Source of the DNA: a virus
DNA: 31,023 nucleotides
Direction: 5' to 3' (one strand)
IMG/VR virus record: IMGVR_UViG_3300009703_000070
Coordinates: 1-31,023 of that record
Below the pieces are notes generated by a model. That model saw only the letters and a program-made list of their open reading frames with translations. It ran no database searches and had not been told where the DNA came from. Below are positions 22,474-28,844 of the stretch, piece after piece. Every line of letters starts with the position of its first letter. Position 1 is the first letter of the stretch. The translations under genes and the position numbers were made by a program.

Positions 22474-23914
22474 TGTTTTATTAGGCGCACTATTATTAGG
22501 TGTTCTTATTTTATTTAATGCTCGTGCTTATGCTAACACAGCACATATACAATATACTGATACCAATATGTACAATAAAATAAAAGGTGAATTGGAAAGT
22601 GAAGGTTATACAGTTACGGGTACAAGTGGTGGGTCAGTAAGTTTAAGTGATTTTACTGGCAAAGATTTACATATCAATGTTGCAGGTAACAACAACTGTG
22701 GTAACAATTGTAAAACAGCATATGAAACTTATATAGGTGCAGGTGGTAATGTTATTATTGCAGGTGATGGCACTCATAATTCAAATAGGTCAGGTAGTAT
22801 TGAGGCTCTTATAGAAAGTAAATTAAATGTTGGTGCGATTACATTATTTACTAATAATGCAAACTACTTAGCACACGCACATGGTAGTCAATATTCAGAT
22901 ACATCTAATTATTGGGTTACAAGAAACGTATTTAGAATGACCTCAGGTGGTACACCATTAGCTGATAATTCTAGTGGCAGTCTTAGCACTTGGAGAAACT
23001 GGGCAGTATATAGTTATGGTAGTAATGGTGGTAAACTAATAGTAACATTTGACCAGGCACAATTTAATCATACTGGTAATAACAACAGCTCAACTTGGTC
23101 TACAAGATTTTATAACTTCTTAACAACAACACTATCACATGAAAGTGTAACATCAGCAACCATAAACATAACACCAACAACAAGTCAATCATCCATAATT
23201 ACAACTGATAAAGCAAAAACAGGTAATGGTGTAAAGATGAATGTTGATGGTGATAGCAATACCATTAATATCGAACAACACGGTGAGAATAATTTTATCA
23301 TAGGAACAGATTGGTCAAGCGATAGTCAAATTACGGGTAACAATAATGTTCTTAATATCGATCAAGGAAACGTAACTACAAGTGGTAATAGTGGTAACAA
23401 TGGAATTGCGTTAGATGTAACAGGCAATACAAATACACTTAATATATCTCAAGGTGATTATGGAACTGACACAGGCGATCATAGAATATGGTTAGATATT
23501 GATGGTAATACAAACACAATGACATTGACACAAAGAAATGATGGTACAACTTCAAGTGAGCATTACATGAATTTAGATATAGATTCAGGTTCAAATATTA
23601 TCACAATGCAACAACTTGATAATGGCGATAAAACATTATTCCTAGATATAAACAATTCTAATAATACAGTAGATATAACTCAGTCTGGCACAGGTGAACA
23701 CTTTTTAGACTTAAAATTAGATACAAGTAACTACGCTCACGATGTTGATATAACACAACAAGGTTCAGGTAATCATGCAGGTCGTGTTGAATTAGATGGT
23801 TATTCTACTGATTTTGATTTGATGCAACAAGGTTCTACTGATCAAGATTACAATATAAATATGACTTGTGGCACAGTTTCAGGCTGTACGTTATCAACAA
23901 CGCAAGGTAATTAA
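22445..23914 (+). CDS. Large secreted protein with C-terminal curlin repeats
   Basis: 489 residues. A signal peptide ends near ARAYA (30). Residues about 33-235 form a globular N-terminal domain with HIQYTDTNMYNKI and GGNVIIAGDGTHN (100-112), reminiscent of ThuA/glutamine-amidotransferase-like folds, no catalytic residue confirmed. Residues about 262-475 hold eight curlin-type motifs, Asn-x-x-x-Ile/Leu-x-Gln, with Gln at 278, 307, 336, 363, 390, 413, 439 and 462, so spaced 23-29 residues. AGGAGG at 22431-22436 lies 8 bases before the ATG. A plausible adhesin-like amyloid, exported by the CsgG-like pore. Confidence 0.75.
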   Translation: MRSPYNKLISVLLGALLLGVLILFNARAYANTAHIQYTDTNMYNKIKGELESEGYTVTGTSGGSVSLSDFTGKDLHINVAGNNNCGNNCKTAYETYIGAGGNVIIAGDGTHNSNRSGSIEALIESKLNVGAITLFTNNANYLAHAHGSQYSDTSNYWVTRNVFRMTSGGTPLADNSSGSLSTWRNWAVYSYGSNGGKLIVTFDQAQFNHTGNNNSSTWSTRFYNFLTTTLSHESVTSATINITPTTSQSSIITTDKAKTGNGVKMNVDGDSNTINIEQHGENNFIIGTDWSSDSQITGNNNVLNIDQGNVTTSGNSGNNGIALDVTGNTNTLNISQGDYGTDTGDHRIWLDIDGNTNTMTLTQRNDGTTSSEHYMNLDIDSGSNIITMQQLDNGDKTLFLDINNSNNTVDITQSGTGEHFLDLKLDTSNYAHDVDITQQGSGNHAGRVELDGYSTDFDLMQQGSTDQDYNINMTCGTVSGCTLSTTQGN

Positions 23915-25752
23915 TGAAATTTTTAACACATTGGACTACAGCATTTATAACATTATTTTTTCTTACTTACATAGGTTTACAAGACATATCATTCAAAGAA
24001 ACTCTAAGACTTAAATCATTTGATTATCTTCTAGCAAATGAAGAGAAGTCGCAATCTCAAGACATAACAATCATAACAATAGACGAACAAGCAATAGAGA
24101 AGTATGGTCAATGGCCTTGGCCTAGAGAAACACTTGCTAAACTAATTATAGATTTACGACAAGCACAAACAGGTATAATTGTTATGCCTATCTTGTTTTC
24201 AGAGTCAGATAGATTTGATGGTGATAAAGTATTTTGTGAAACACTAACTTATGGAACTGTTATAGCACAAACAGGTACAACACAAAAAAGAACATCTAAC
24301 CCAGTACCAAGAGGAGTTGCAAAGATAGGAAACCCATTATCATTTTTATTTGAATGGCCTGGAATGGTTGGTCCATTACCAGAACTAGCAGAATGTGCTA
24401 ATGGTGTAGGAGTAATTAATACAGCACCAGAGATAGATGGTGTCGTTAGAAGAGTACCATTATTAATGAAAATAGGTGATGAAGTATATCCTAACATGGC
24501 GATTGAAACAATAAGAGTTGCAGTAGGTGACCCTAGTTATCAAGTTAAGGCAGATGAGTTTGGTGTTATTGCAATGAGAGTACCTGGTTTCGATACAATC
24601 AAAACAGATGCAAATGCTAGAATATGGATTAGGTGGAACAAAAAGTTTAAAACTATATCAGCAGCTAGTAATGATTTTTCACAAGCTGCAGGCACTACAG
24701 TTATTATCGCAATGACGGCAGAGGGATTAGGTGGTGTAGTTGCAACACCAACTGGTGAACAATATGATTATACAATATCAGCAAACACATTACAAACTGT
24801 TTTAGATGGTGAGACTATCAAAAGATATGATGCGTTTTATGAATTACTAATTGCATTTATAGTAGGTATTGCCATGATTGTTTTAGTAAGATATTCAGCA
24901 TATTGGATAATAGGACTTGCAATTATATTTGTATCTGTATCATTACCTGTATATACAAATATGTTTTTTGTTCAAAACTTAATGTTAGTAGATGTAACAT
25001 GGATACTACTTACATTTTTAGTAGTTGCTTTTCATAGTACGTTTTTAAGATTTATATTAGAGTTTAAATTAAAACAACAAATAAGAAAACAGTTTGAGAA
25101 GTATCTAGACCCTAGACAAGTAGCAATATTAGTCAAAGACCCTAGTAAATTAAAACTTGGTGGTGAAAGAAAAGAGATGAGTTTCTTGTTCATGGACATT
25201 GTAGGTTTCACACCAATATCAGAATACTATAAGAACAATGATGACCCAGAGGGATTGGTCAATGTCATTAACGATTATTTAAATCGTATGAGTAAGATAG
25301 TACTAAAGAATGGTGGAACGATAGACAAATACATGGGTGATTGTATCATGGCATTTTGGAACGCACCATTGGATTGTCCTAATCACGCAGAGATGGCAGT
25401 CAAGACATCTATTGAATGTGCTGAAGAGACAGATAGAATTAAGAAAGAGTTTAAGGAAAAAGGATTACCAGATATCAATATAGGTTCTGGTGTTAATACT
25501 GGTACTTGTATAGTTGGGAATATGGGTAGTGAGATGAGACTAGACTATTCTGTTATTGGGGATGCAGTTAATCTGGCCGCAAGACTAGAAGCACAAACTA
25601 GGAACTACAAAGACGAGAATGGTAAAGTTACACCTACTTTATATTCATCATATACAAAAGAACAATTAGAGAACATTAAATCAATAGAAGTAGATAAAAT
25701 AAAGGTCAAAGGAAAAGAAGAATTGATTACAATCTTCAAACCTGATGTTTAG
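23914..25752 (+). CDS. CHASE2-transmembrane class III nucleotide cyclase
   Basis: 612 residues. A membrane segment (about 7-24), an extracytoplasmic CHASE2 sensor (about 30-300, with TIDEQAIEKYGQWPWPRE at 55-72), three membrane segments (about 306-378), a short linker, and a class III cyclase domain (about 415-612). Active-site residues are present: metal-binding Asp428 (FMDIVGF) and Asp476 (YMGD), base-recognition Lys472 and Ser546, transition-state Asn553 and Arg557 (VNLAAR). Lys plus Ser/Thr at those sites favours ATP, so cAMP. The start overlaps the curlin-protein stop (TAATG). It is a full-length enzyme that would act in the inner membrane. Ligand unknown. Confidence 0.92.
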   Translation: MKFLTHWTTAFITLFFLTYIGLQDISFKETLRLKSFDYLLANEEKSQSQDITIITIDEQAIEKYGQWPWPRETLAKLIIDLRQAQTGIIVMPILFSESDRFDGDKVFCETLTYGTVIAQTGTTQKRTSNPVPRGVAKIGNPLSFLFEWPGMVGPLPELAECANGVGVINTAPEIDGVVRRVPLLMKIGDEVYPNMAIETIRVAVGDPSYQVKADEFGVIAMRVPGFDTIKTDANARIWIRWNKKFKTISAASNDFSQAAGTTVIIAMTAEGLGGVVATPTGEQYDYTISANTLQTVLDGETIKRYDAFYELLIAFIVGIAMIVLVRYSAYWIIGLAIIFVSVSLPVYTNMFFVQNLMLVDVTWILLTFLVVAFHSTFLRFILEFKLKQQIRKQFEKYLDPRQVAILVKDPSKLKLGGERKEMSFLFMDIVGFTPISEYYKNNDDPEGLVNVINDYLNRMSKIVLKNGGTIDKYMGDCIMAFWNAPLDCPNHAEMAVKTSIECAEETDRIKKEFKEKGLPDINIGSGVNTGTCIVGNMGSEMRLDYSVIGDAVNLAARLEAQTRNYKDENGKVTPTLYSSYTKEQLENIKSIEVDKIKVKGKEELITIFKPDV

Positions 25753-25843
25753 TATATACGAAAAAATAATAGGATATTGTATATTAGCTTACATGTGTTA
25801 TATTTTGGTCTGTATGGTATTAGGTACTTTTGATCTCATATAA
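25745..25843 (+). CDS. Possible 32-residue membrane peptide
   Basis: An ORF whose ATG overlaps the last codons of the cyclase gene. Most of it (residues 7-27, IIGYCILAYMCYILVCMVLG) is hydrophobic and Cys-rich, as in a single-span membrane peptide. No good ribosome binding site is visible, so translation would rely on coupling. It could be chance; it ends just before a GC-richer intergenic region. Confidence 0.3.
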   Translation: MFSIYEKIIGYCILAYMCYILVCMVLGTFDLI

Positions 25844-25846
25844 ATA
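25839..25846 (+). promoter_or_regulatory. Late-promoter-like TATAAATA
   Basis: Exact TATAAATA, 4 bases before the ATG at 25851. If it worked as a T4-type late promoter, transcription would begin about 6 bases downstream, at or near that ATG, giving a leaderless message. It overlaps the end of the small ORF 25745-25843. Function uncertain. Confidence 0.4.
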
Positions 25847-25850
25847 GGTC

Positions 25851-25985
25851 ATGGCAAAAGGACTATACGGCAACACTCAAGATTATAGAAAATCAGCACC
25901 TAAGAAAACAACTATAGGTAGTAAGAAAAAAAGATATCACAAATCATCTTTAAATAAACAAAAAAGACGTAGATTAGGACTATAA
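25851..25985 (+). CDS. Small very basic protein, unknown function
   Basis: 44 residues, about a third of them Lys or Arg, with a conserved-looking start (MAKGLYGNTQDYRKSAPKK) and a basic tail (KQKRRRLGL). The composition fits an RNA- or DNA-binding peptide or ribosome-associated protein. No usual ribosome binding site precedes it, while an exact late-promoter motif lies 4 bases upstream. I recall similar tiny proteins in marine T4-like phages but no function. Confidence 0.5.
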   Translation: MAKGLYGNTQDYRKSAPKKTTIGSKKKRYHKSSLNKQKRRRLGL

Positions 25986-26005
25986 TCAAAGAATCACTAA
26001 AAATA

Positions 26006-26046
26006 GACACGCTCAGCGACACGCTAGCGGGTATTTTAACCCCTTT
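26006..26046 (+). terminator. GC-richer hairpin cluster, possible terminator
   Basis: Within the 162-base gap 25986-26147. CGCT-C-AGCG at 26010-26018 and the palindrome CGCTAGCG at 26022-26029 follow each other, with GACACGCT directly repeated at 26006 and 26018. GGGT/ACCC (26029-26032 with 26039-26042) then forms a short stem followed by CTTT. Together these could end transcription of the curli-like operon or bind a protein. No T-tract of normal length is present. The rest of the gap up to the promoter at 26098 holds no feature I recognise. Confidence 0.4.
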
Positions 26047-26097
26047 CCATAGTAAGATACCCCCCAAAAATACAGTAAAATCAACGTTTTTTAATGG

Positions 26098-26126
26098 TTG
26101 ACAATACCCTCTATACCTGTTAGATT
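26098..26126 (+). promoter_or_regulatory. Sigma70-type early promoter (TTGACA-17-TAGATT)
   Basis: TTGACA at 26098-26103, 17-base spacer, -10 TAGATT at 26121-26126 (4 of 6). It shares TTGACAAT with four other promoters here. The transcript would begin about 15 bases before the AGAGAGG ribosome binding site of the gene at 26148. It opens the right-hand early module. Confidence 0.65.
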
Positions 26127-26147
26127 ATAGGAGTAAGAGAGGTTATT

Positions 26148-26354
26148 ATGAAAAACAAAAAAACAAACAAATCATTTTTAGGGGATTTATATATGTCTAA
26201 ATTTTCTGTAAATGACAAAACAAAGAACGAAGAGATATTTGACAAGAATTTAGAAGTATTGTCAGATGAAAATGATATAATTAGTGAAGAGGATTATTAT
26301 CTTGCAGATGCACTTGCTCAAGACGGACAAGATATTGAGGAGTACGCAATATAA
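26148..26354 (+). CDS. Small acidic early protein, unknown function
   Basis: 68 residues with a basic start (MKNKKTNKSF) and a strongly acidic C-terminal half (SDENDIISEEDYY). AGAGAGG lies 5 bases before the ATG, and the same ribosome binding site with GTTA spacer precedes the gene at 30606. An in-frame ATG at 26193 is a weaker alternative. It is the first gene of an early-promoter unit; early small acidic proteins in T4-like phages often target host proteins, but nothing specific is seen. Confidence 0.55.
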   Translation: MKNKKTNKSFLGDLYMSKFSVNDKTKNEEIFDKNLEVLSDENDIISEEDYYLADALAQDGQDIEEYAI

Positions 26355-26551
26355 TGAAAACACTATCAAAACAAGACATTTCTAATTTCGCAACAAATAT
26401 CGGATTAGAAGAGATTGAAAGTATAAAGAGAATAGAAGAGAGGATTGCCATTGCAAAGAAAAAACTATTTTCTAAAGGAAAAACTTTACATGAAATAATA
26501 TGTGAAAATTTGATTGACAAAGAACTAAAGGGAGGTTATAATGCAAATTAA
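26354..26551 (+). CDS. Small helical protein, unknown function
   Basis: 65 residues, start overlapping the previous stop (TAATG). It is helical throughout, with ISNFATNIGLEEIESIKRIEE and IAIAKKKLFSKGKTL. It overlaps the next gene by 11 bases; its last codons (KGGYNAN) carry that gene's ribosome binding site GGGAGG. No known family recognised. Confidence 0.5.
   Translation: MKTLSKQDISNFATNIGLEEIESIKRIEERIAIAKKKLFSKGKTLHEIICENLIDKELKGGYNAN
26514..26542 (+). promoter_or_regulatory. Consensus promoter overlapping a ribosome binding site
   Basis: TTGACA at 26514-26519 and TATAAT at 26537-26542 with a 17-base spacer: a full consensus match. But the -10 overlaps the start codon at 26541 and the spacer contains GGGAGG. 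It cannot serve the gene at 26541 from its own ATG; it might drive the genes from 26815 on, or be fortuitous. Confidence 0.4.
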
Positions 26552-26813
26552 ATTAGGTGATATAATTACAGACGAAAAAGGTAGAACAGGTGAACTAAAC
26601 AATATTGGTATCGCAATTAGAAAAGAAGATATCGCAGCTGAAGATGATAATTCTTTAAGTGCAAAAGAATATGATACTGATTTAGGATACACAGGTGCAG
26701 TAACATTTGGTGGTTCTAATTGGTGTTATTTCGATCAGATAAAAGAAGTATCAACAAAAGATGATTCAGATGTTGATATTGCAATTGAACAAGCAAATGA
26801 ATGGTGGAAATAA
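26541..26813 (+). CDS. Small protein, unknown function
   Basis: 90 residues. Strand-rich start (MQIKLGDIITDEKGRTGEL) followed by an acidic middle and a Gly/Trp patch (AVTFGGSNWCYFDQIKEV); the C-terminal helix is acidic (VDIAIEQANEWWK). GGGAGG lies 5 bases before the ATG. The pattern of a small beta-barrel-like fold is suggestive, but no family is recognised. Its last 50 bases are also covered by an alternative reading of the next gene, which I reject. Confidence 0.5.
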   Translation: MQIKLGDIITDEKGRTGELNNIGIAIRKEDIAAEDDNSLSAKEYDTDLGYTGAVTFGGSNWCYFDQIKEVSTKDDSDVDIAIEQANEWWK

Positions 26814-26814
26814 T

Positions 26815-27066
26815 ATGAAAAACTTTTTAATAGGAGTTGTAATAACATTATTGATTATAACATCTACAGCTTCAATATTGGTTGTAAATAAATTAAATGA
26901 TATTCAATCTTCTATAGAAGATTTAAAAGTTGCAACAGAATTATTAGAGGATAATTTAAATAAAAAAGTACATATCAAATCAGATAAGTTAGATACAGTA
27001 CTAAATGATTTTATGATAAATGCTTTTAACGCAGCTAATCAAGAATTAATTAACAAAAACAAATAG
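26815..27066 (+). CDS. Small membrane-anchored helical protein
   Basis: 83 residues from ATG 26815, which follows the preceding stop by 1 base; the longer frame from 26761 would lie mostly inside the preceding gene. One N-terminal membrane segment (residues 3-22, FLIGVVITLLIITSTASILV) leads to a helical, charged domain (IQSSIEDLKVATELLEDNL). This is an anchor or uncleaved signal followed by a periplasmic coiled coil. It lies directly before the bS21-like gene. Confidence 0.55.
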   Translation: MKNFLIGVVITLLIITSTASILVVNKLNDIQSSIEDLKVATELLEDNLNKKVHIKSDKLDTVLNDFMINAFNAANQELINKNK

Positions 27067-27070
27067 GAGG
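27065..27070 (+). promoter_or_regulatory. Strong Shine-Dalgarno AGGAGG deciding a TTG start
   Basis: A perfect AGGAGG lies 4 bases before TTG 27075. There is no ATG in frame for about 48 codons, so this site sets the start of the bS21-like protein. A maximal anti-SD match for a gene whose product would sit beside the anti-SD helix of 16S rRNA is notable. Confidence 0.65.
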
Positions 27071-27074
27071 TCTC

Positions 27075-27392
27075 TTGAGACAAGAACAATCAAAACCACG
27101 AAGACAATTTAAAAGTTTTAATAATTTTAATAAACCTTTTAAGAAAAAAGAGTTTAAAAAGTTTCCAAAAGATGAGGGATTAAAAGTAACAGTACGTGGT
27201 GATAAACCAGAAGACTTAATGAAGGCAATGAAAAAATTCAAAAGAATTGTAAAAGAATCTGGTATATTGCAAGAGTACAAAGATAAACAATACTTCCAAA
27301 AGCCATCAGAGAAAAAAAGACTAAGAAAAAAACAAGGTATTCAAAGGTGGAAAAGAGAAAGACAAAAAATATTCAATGAAAGAGGATATTAA
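27075..27392 (+). CDS. Ribosomal protein bS21 homologue with N-terminal extension
   Basis: 105 residues from TTG. The segment LKVTVRGDKPEDLMKAMKKF (36-55) followed by KRIVKESGILQEYKDKQYF (56-74), then KPSEKKRLRKK, aligns with the whole core of bS21 (E. coli: RENEPFDVALRRFKR, AGVLAEVRRREFYEKP). The first 35 residues are an extra basic, Phe/Asn/Lys-rich tail that E. coli bS21 (71 residues) lacks. bS21 sits on the 30S platform near the anti-Shine-Dalgarno helix and aids initiation, so the phage copy may replace host bS21 and bias translation. Phage bS21 genes are known, including in pelagiphages. The end overlaps the next gene by 17 bases. Confidence 0.85.
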   Translation: MRQEQSKPRRQFKSFNNFNKPFKKKEFKKFPKDEGLKVTVRGDKPEDLMKAMKKFKRIVKESGILQEYKDKQYFQKPSEKKRLRKKQGIQRWKRERQKIFNERGY

Positions 27393-27792
27393 AAAATCAA
27401 CCAACATCATAAAAGGACCATGGACTCTTACAGAGACTATGAAGAAGAGAGCAGCTAATGCCTCTACAGATTGGGCAAAAAAAGAGAAAATGGCAGCAGA
27501 CTTTGTGTTTGGCGAGGAACTAACAGAAGCGATATGTGTTAAGATGATACAATCGTTGAGTGATAATAAGGTTGATCTCGCAGATAAAGACTTTCAAAAA
27601 TATCTTCCTTTTATCAATGAAACAATAAAAAGTTATATAATGAAAACTAAAGGATATACACATCCTTTACAAGATTTTATTAATGCAATCATGGTGAATA
27701 CAACCCTTGACAATTCAACCACTTTAAATTATAATGTCTTAGATATAAAAATAATAAAAAGAATATTGAAAGACATTTATGGCAAAAAATAA
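27376..27792 (+). CDS. Conserved T4-like phage protein, unknown function
   Basis: 138 residues. Helical, with a Lys-rich start and KGPWTLTETMKKRAANASTD near residues 13-32, AADFVFGEELTEAICVKMIQ in the middle and KIIKRILKDIYGKK at the end. I recall similar genes next to RNase H in T4-like marine phages without a function. It overlaps both neighbours (17 and 14 bases). A consensus promoter for the following genes lies inside its 3' end at 27707-27735. Confidence 0.55.
   Translation: MKEDIKKSTNIIKGPWTLTETMKKRAANASTDWAKKEKMAADFVFGEELTEAICVKMIQSLSDNKVDLADKDFQKYLPFINETIKSYIMKTKGYTHPLQDFINAIMVNTTLDNSTTLNYNVLDIKIIKRILKDIYGKK
27707..27735 (+). promoter_or_regulatory. Perfect sigma70-type promoter (TTGACA-17-TATAAT)
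   Basis: TTGACA 27707-27712 and TATAAT 27730-27735 with a 17-base spacer, inside the preceding coding region. It has the TTGACAAT form of the other early promoters. Transcription would begin near 27742, about 37 bases before the ATG at 27779, and would continue into RNase H. Confidence 0.75.
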
Positions 27793-27994
27793 AGAATATC
27801 ACTTCTATAATGACTCTGGTTTTTCTGAAAAAATTGAAGCATTAGGTTTCAAAAGAGCAGTAAAAACAATACAAAATAAACTAGATTTAAAAGAAAATAA
27901 ATCCATTAATATAGAGTATATAAATAAAAGAGGAAATGAAATTAATCGTGCTGTCAAGTTACCGATAGGACGAAGTAAAAAATTAGGTAGGTGA
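27779..27994 (+). CDS. Small protein upstream of RNase H, unknown function
   Basis: 71 residues, basic. FYNDSGFSEKIEALGFKRAVKTI (residues about 9-31) is helical, followed by a strand-like INIEYINKRGNEINRAVKLP. It ends in a basic tail (GRSKKLGR). It is the first gene after the promoter at 27707 and is separated from RNase H by a single base. No recognised family. A small DNA-replication accessory protein would fit the neighbourhood. Confidence 0.5.
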   Translation: MAKNKEYHFYNDSGFSEKIEALGFKRAVKTIQNKLDLKENKSINIEYINKRGNEINRAVKLPIGRSKKLGR

Positions 27995-27995
27995 T

Positions 27996-28844
27996 ATGAT
28001 CATTCTTGACATGAATCAAATTAGTGTTGCTAGTTTGATGATGCAATTGAATATGGAAAAGTCGAATACTGTAGATGAAAATATGGTACGACATATGATT
28101 TTGAATTCTGTACGAATGTATAGAACTCAATTTGTAAAAGACTATGGTGAAATAGTTTTAGCATGGGATTCAAAACATTATTGGCGTAGAGATTATTTTC
28201 CTCACTACAAAAAGAATAGACGAAAAGCTAGAGATAAAGATGGCAAAGATTGGGAGTCTATTTTTAATTGTTTAAATAAAATTAAACAAGAACTAAAAGA
28301 CTATTTTCCATATAAAAATATTGAAGTGCATGGTGCAGAAGCAGATGATGTAATTGCAACTTTAGTAAAAGAATATCCTAACGAGCAAATCATGATTGTG
28401 TCTGGTGACAAGGATTTCATACAACTACAAAAATTTTCTAATGTAAAACAATATAGTCCAATACTAAAAAAACACGTAAATGGTGAAGACCCTAACGACT
28501 ATATAAAAGTACATATACTAAAAGGTGACCCGTCTGATGGTGTTCCAAATGTATTGTCTAACGATGATGTATTTGTAGAAGGTCTAAGACAAAAACCTTT
28601 AACAAAGAAAAAAATTGAAGCGTGGAAAGATGGCGATTTTACAGGTAAGATTGTTAATGATAATATTATACGTAATTATGAACGTAATAAAAATCTCATT
28701 GACTTAGAATGTATACCAAGTGAACTCTATCAAAATATTAAAACCACTTTTCAAGAAGCCAAATGTGGCGACAAAAGCAAAATGTTAACTTACTTTATTC
28801 AAAATAGATTAAAAGAGTTAAGAGAATCAATAGGAGACTTTTAA
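27996..28844 (+). CDS. rnh: RNase H / 5'-3' exonuclease (FEN family), T4 Rnh-like
   Basis: Removes RNA primers and flaps from lagging-strand fragments. 282 residues against 305 in T4. Acidic metal-binding residues are in place: Asp5 (MIILDMNQ), Asp58 (LAWDSK), the cluster Glu115, Asp117, Asp118 (HGAEADDVIATL), Asp138 and Asp140 (VSGDKDFIQL), and Asp178/Asp181 (KGDPSDGVPNVL, the helix-hairpin-helix side). A basic arch region (RRDYFPHYKKNRRKARD) lies between. AGGTAGG precedes the ATG. Stop and next start overlap. Together with the primase it supports a T4-type replisome. Confidence 0.92.
   Translation: MIILDMNQISVASLMMQLNMEKSNTVDENMVRHMILNSVRMYRTQFVKDYGEIVLAWDSKHYWRRDYFPHYKKNRRKARDKDGKDWESIFNCLNKIKQELKDYFPYKNIEVHGAEADDVIATLVKEYPNEQIMIVSGDKDFIQLQKFSNVKQYSPILKKHVNGEDPNDYIKVHILKGDPSDGVPNVLSNDDVFVEGLRQKPLTKKKIEAWKDGDFTGKIVNDNIIRNYERNKNLIDLECIPSELYQNIKTTFQEAKCGDKSKMLTYFIQNRLKELRESIGDF

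Noticed and set aside
26761-26814. Longer start for the membrane protein ending at 27066
   Set aside because: The extra 18 codons run through the end of the preceding gene; ATG 26815 directly begins the membrane segment.
27919-27926. Exact TATAAATA inside the small gene before RNase H
   Set aside because: It is inside coding sequence, AT-rich by chance, and a perfect early promoter at 27707 already serves RNase H.
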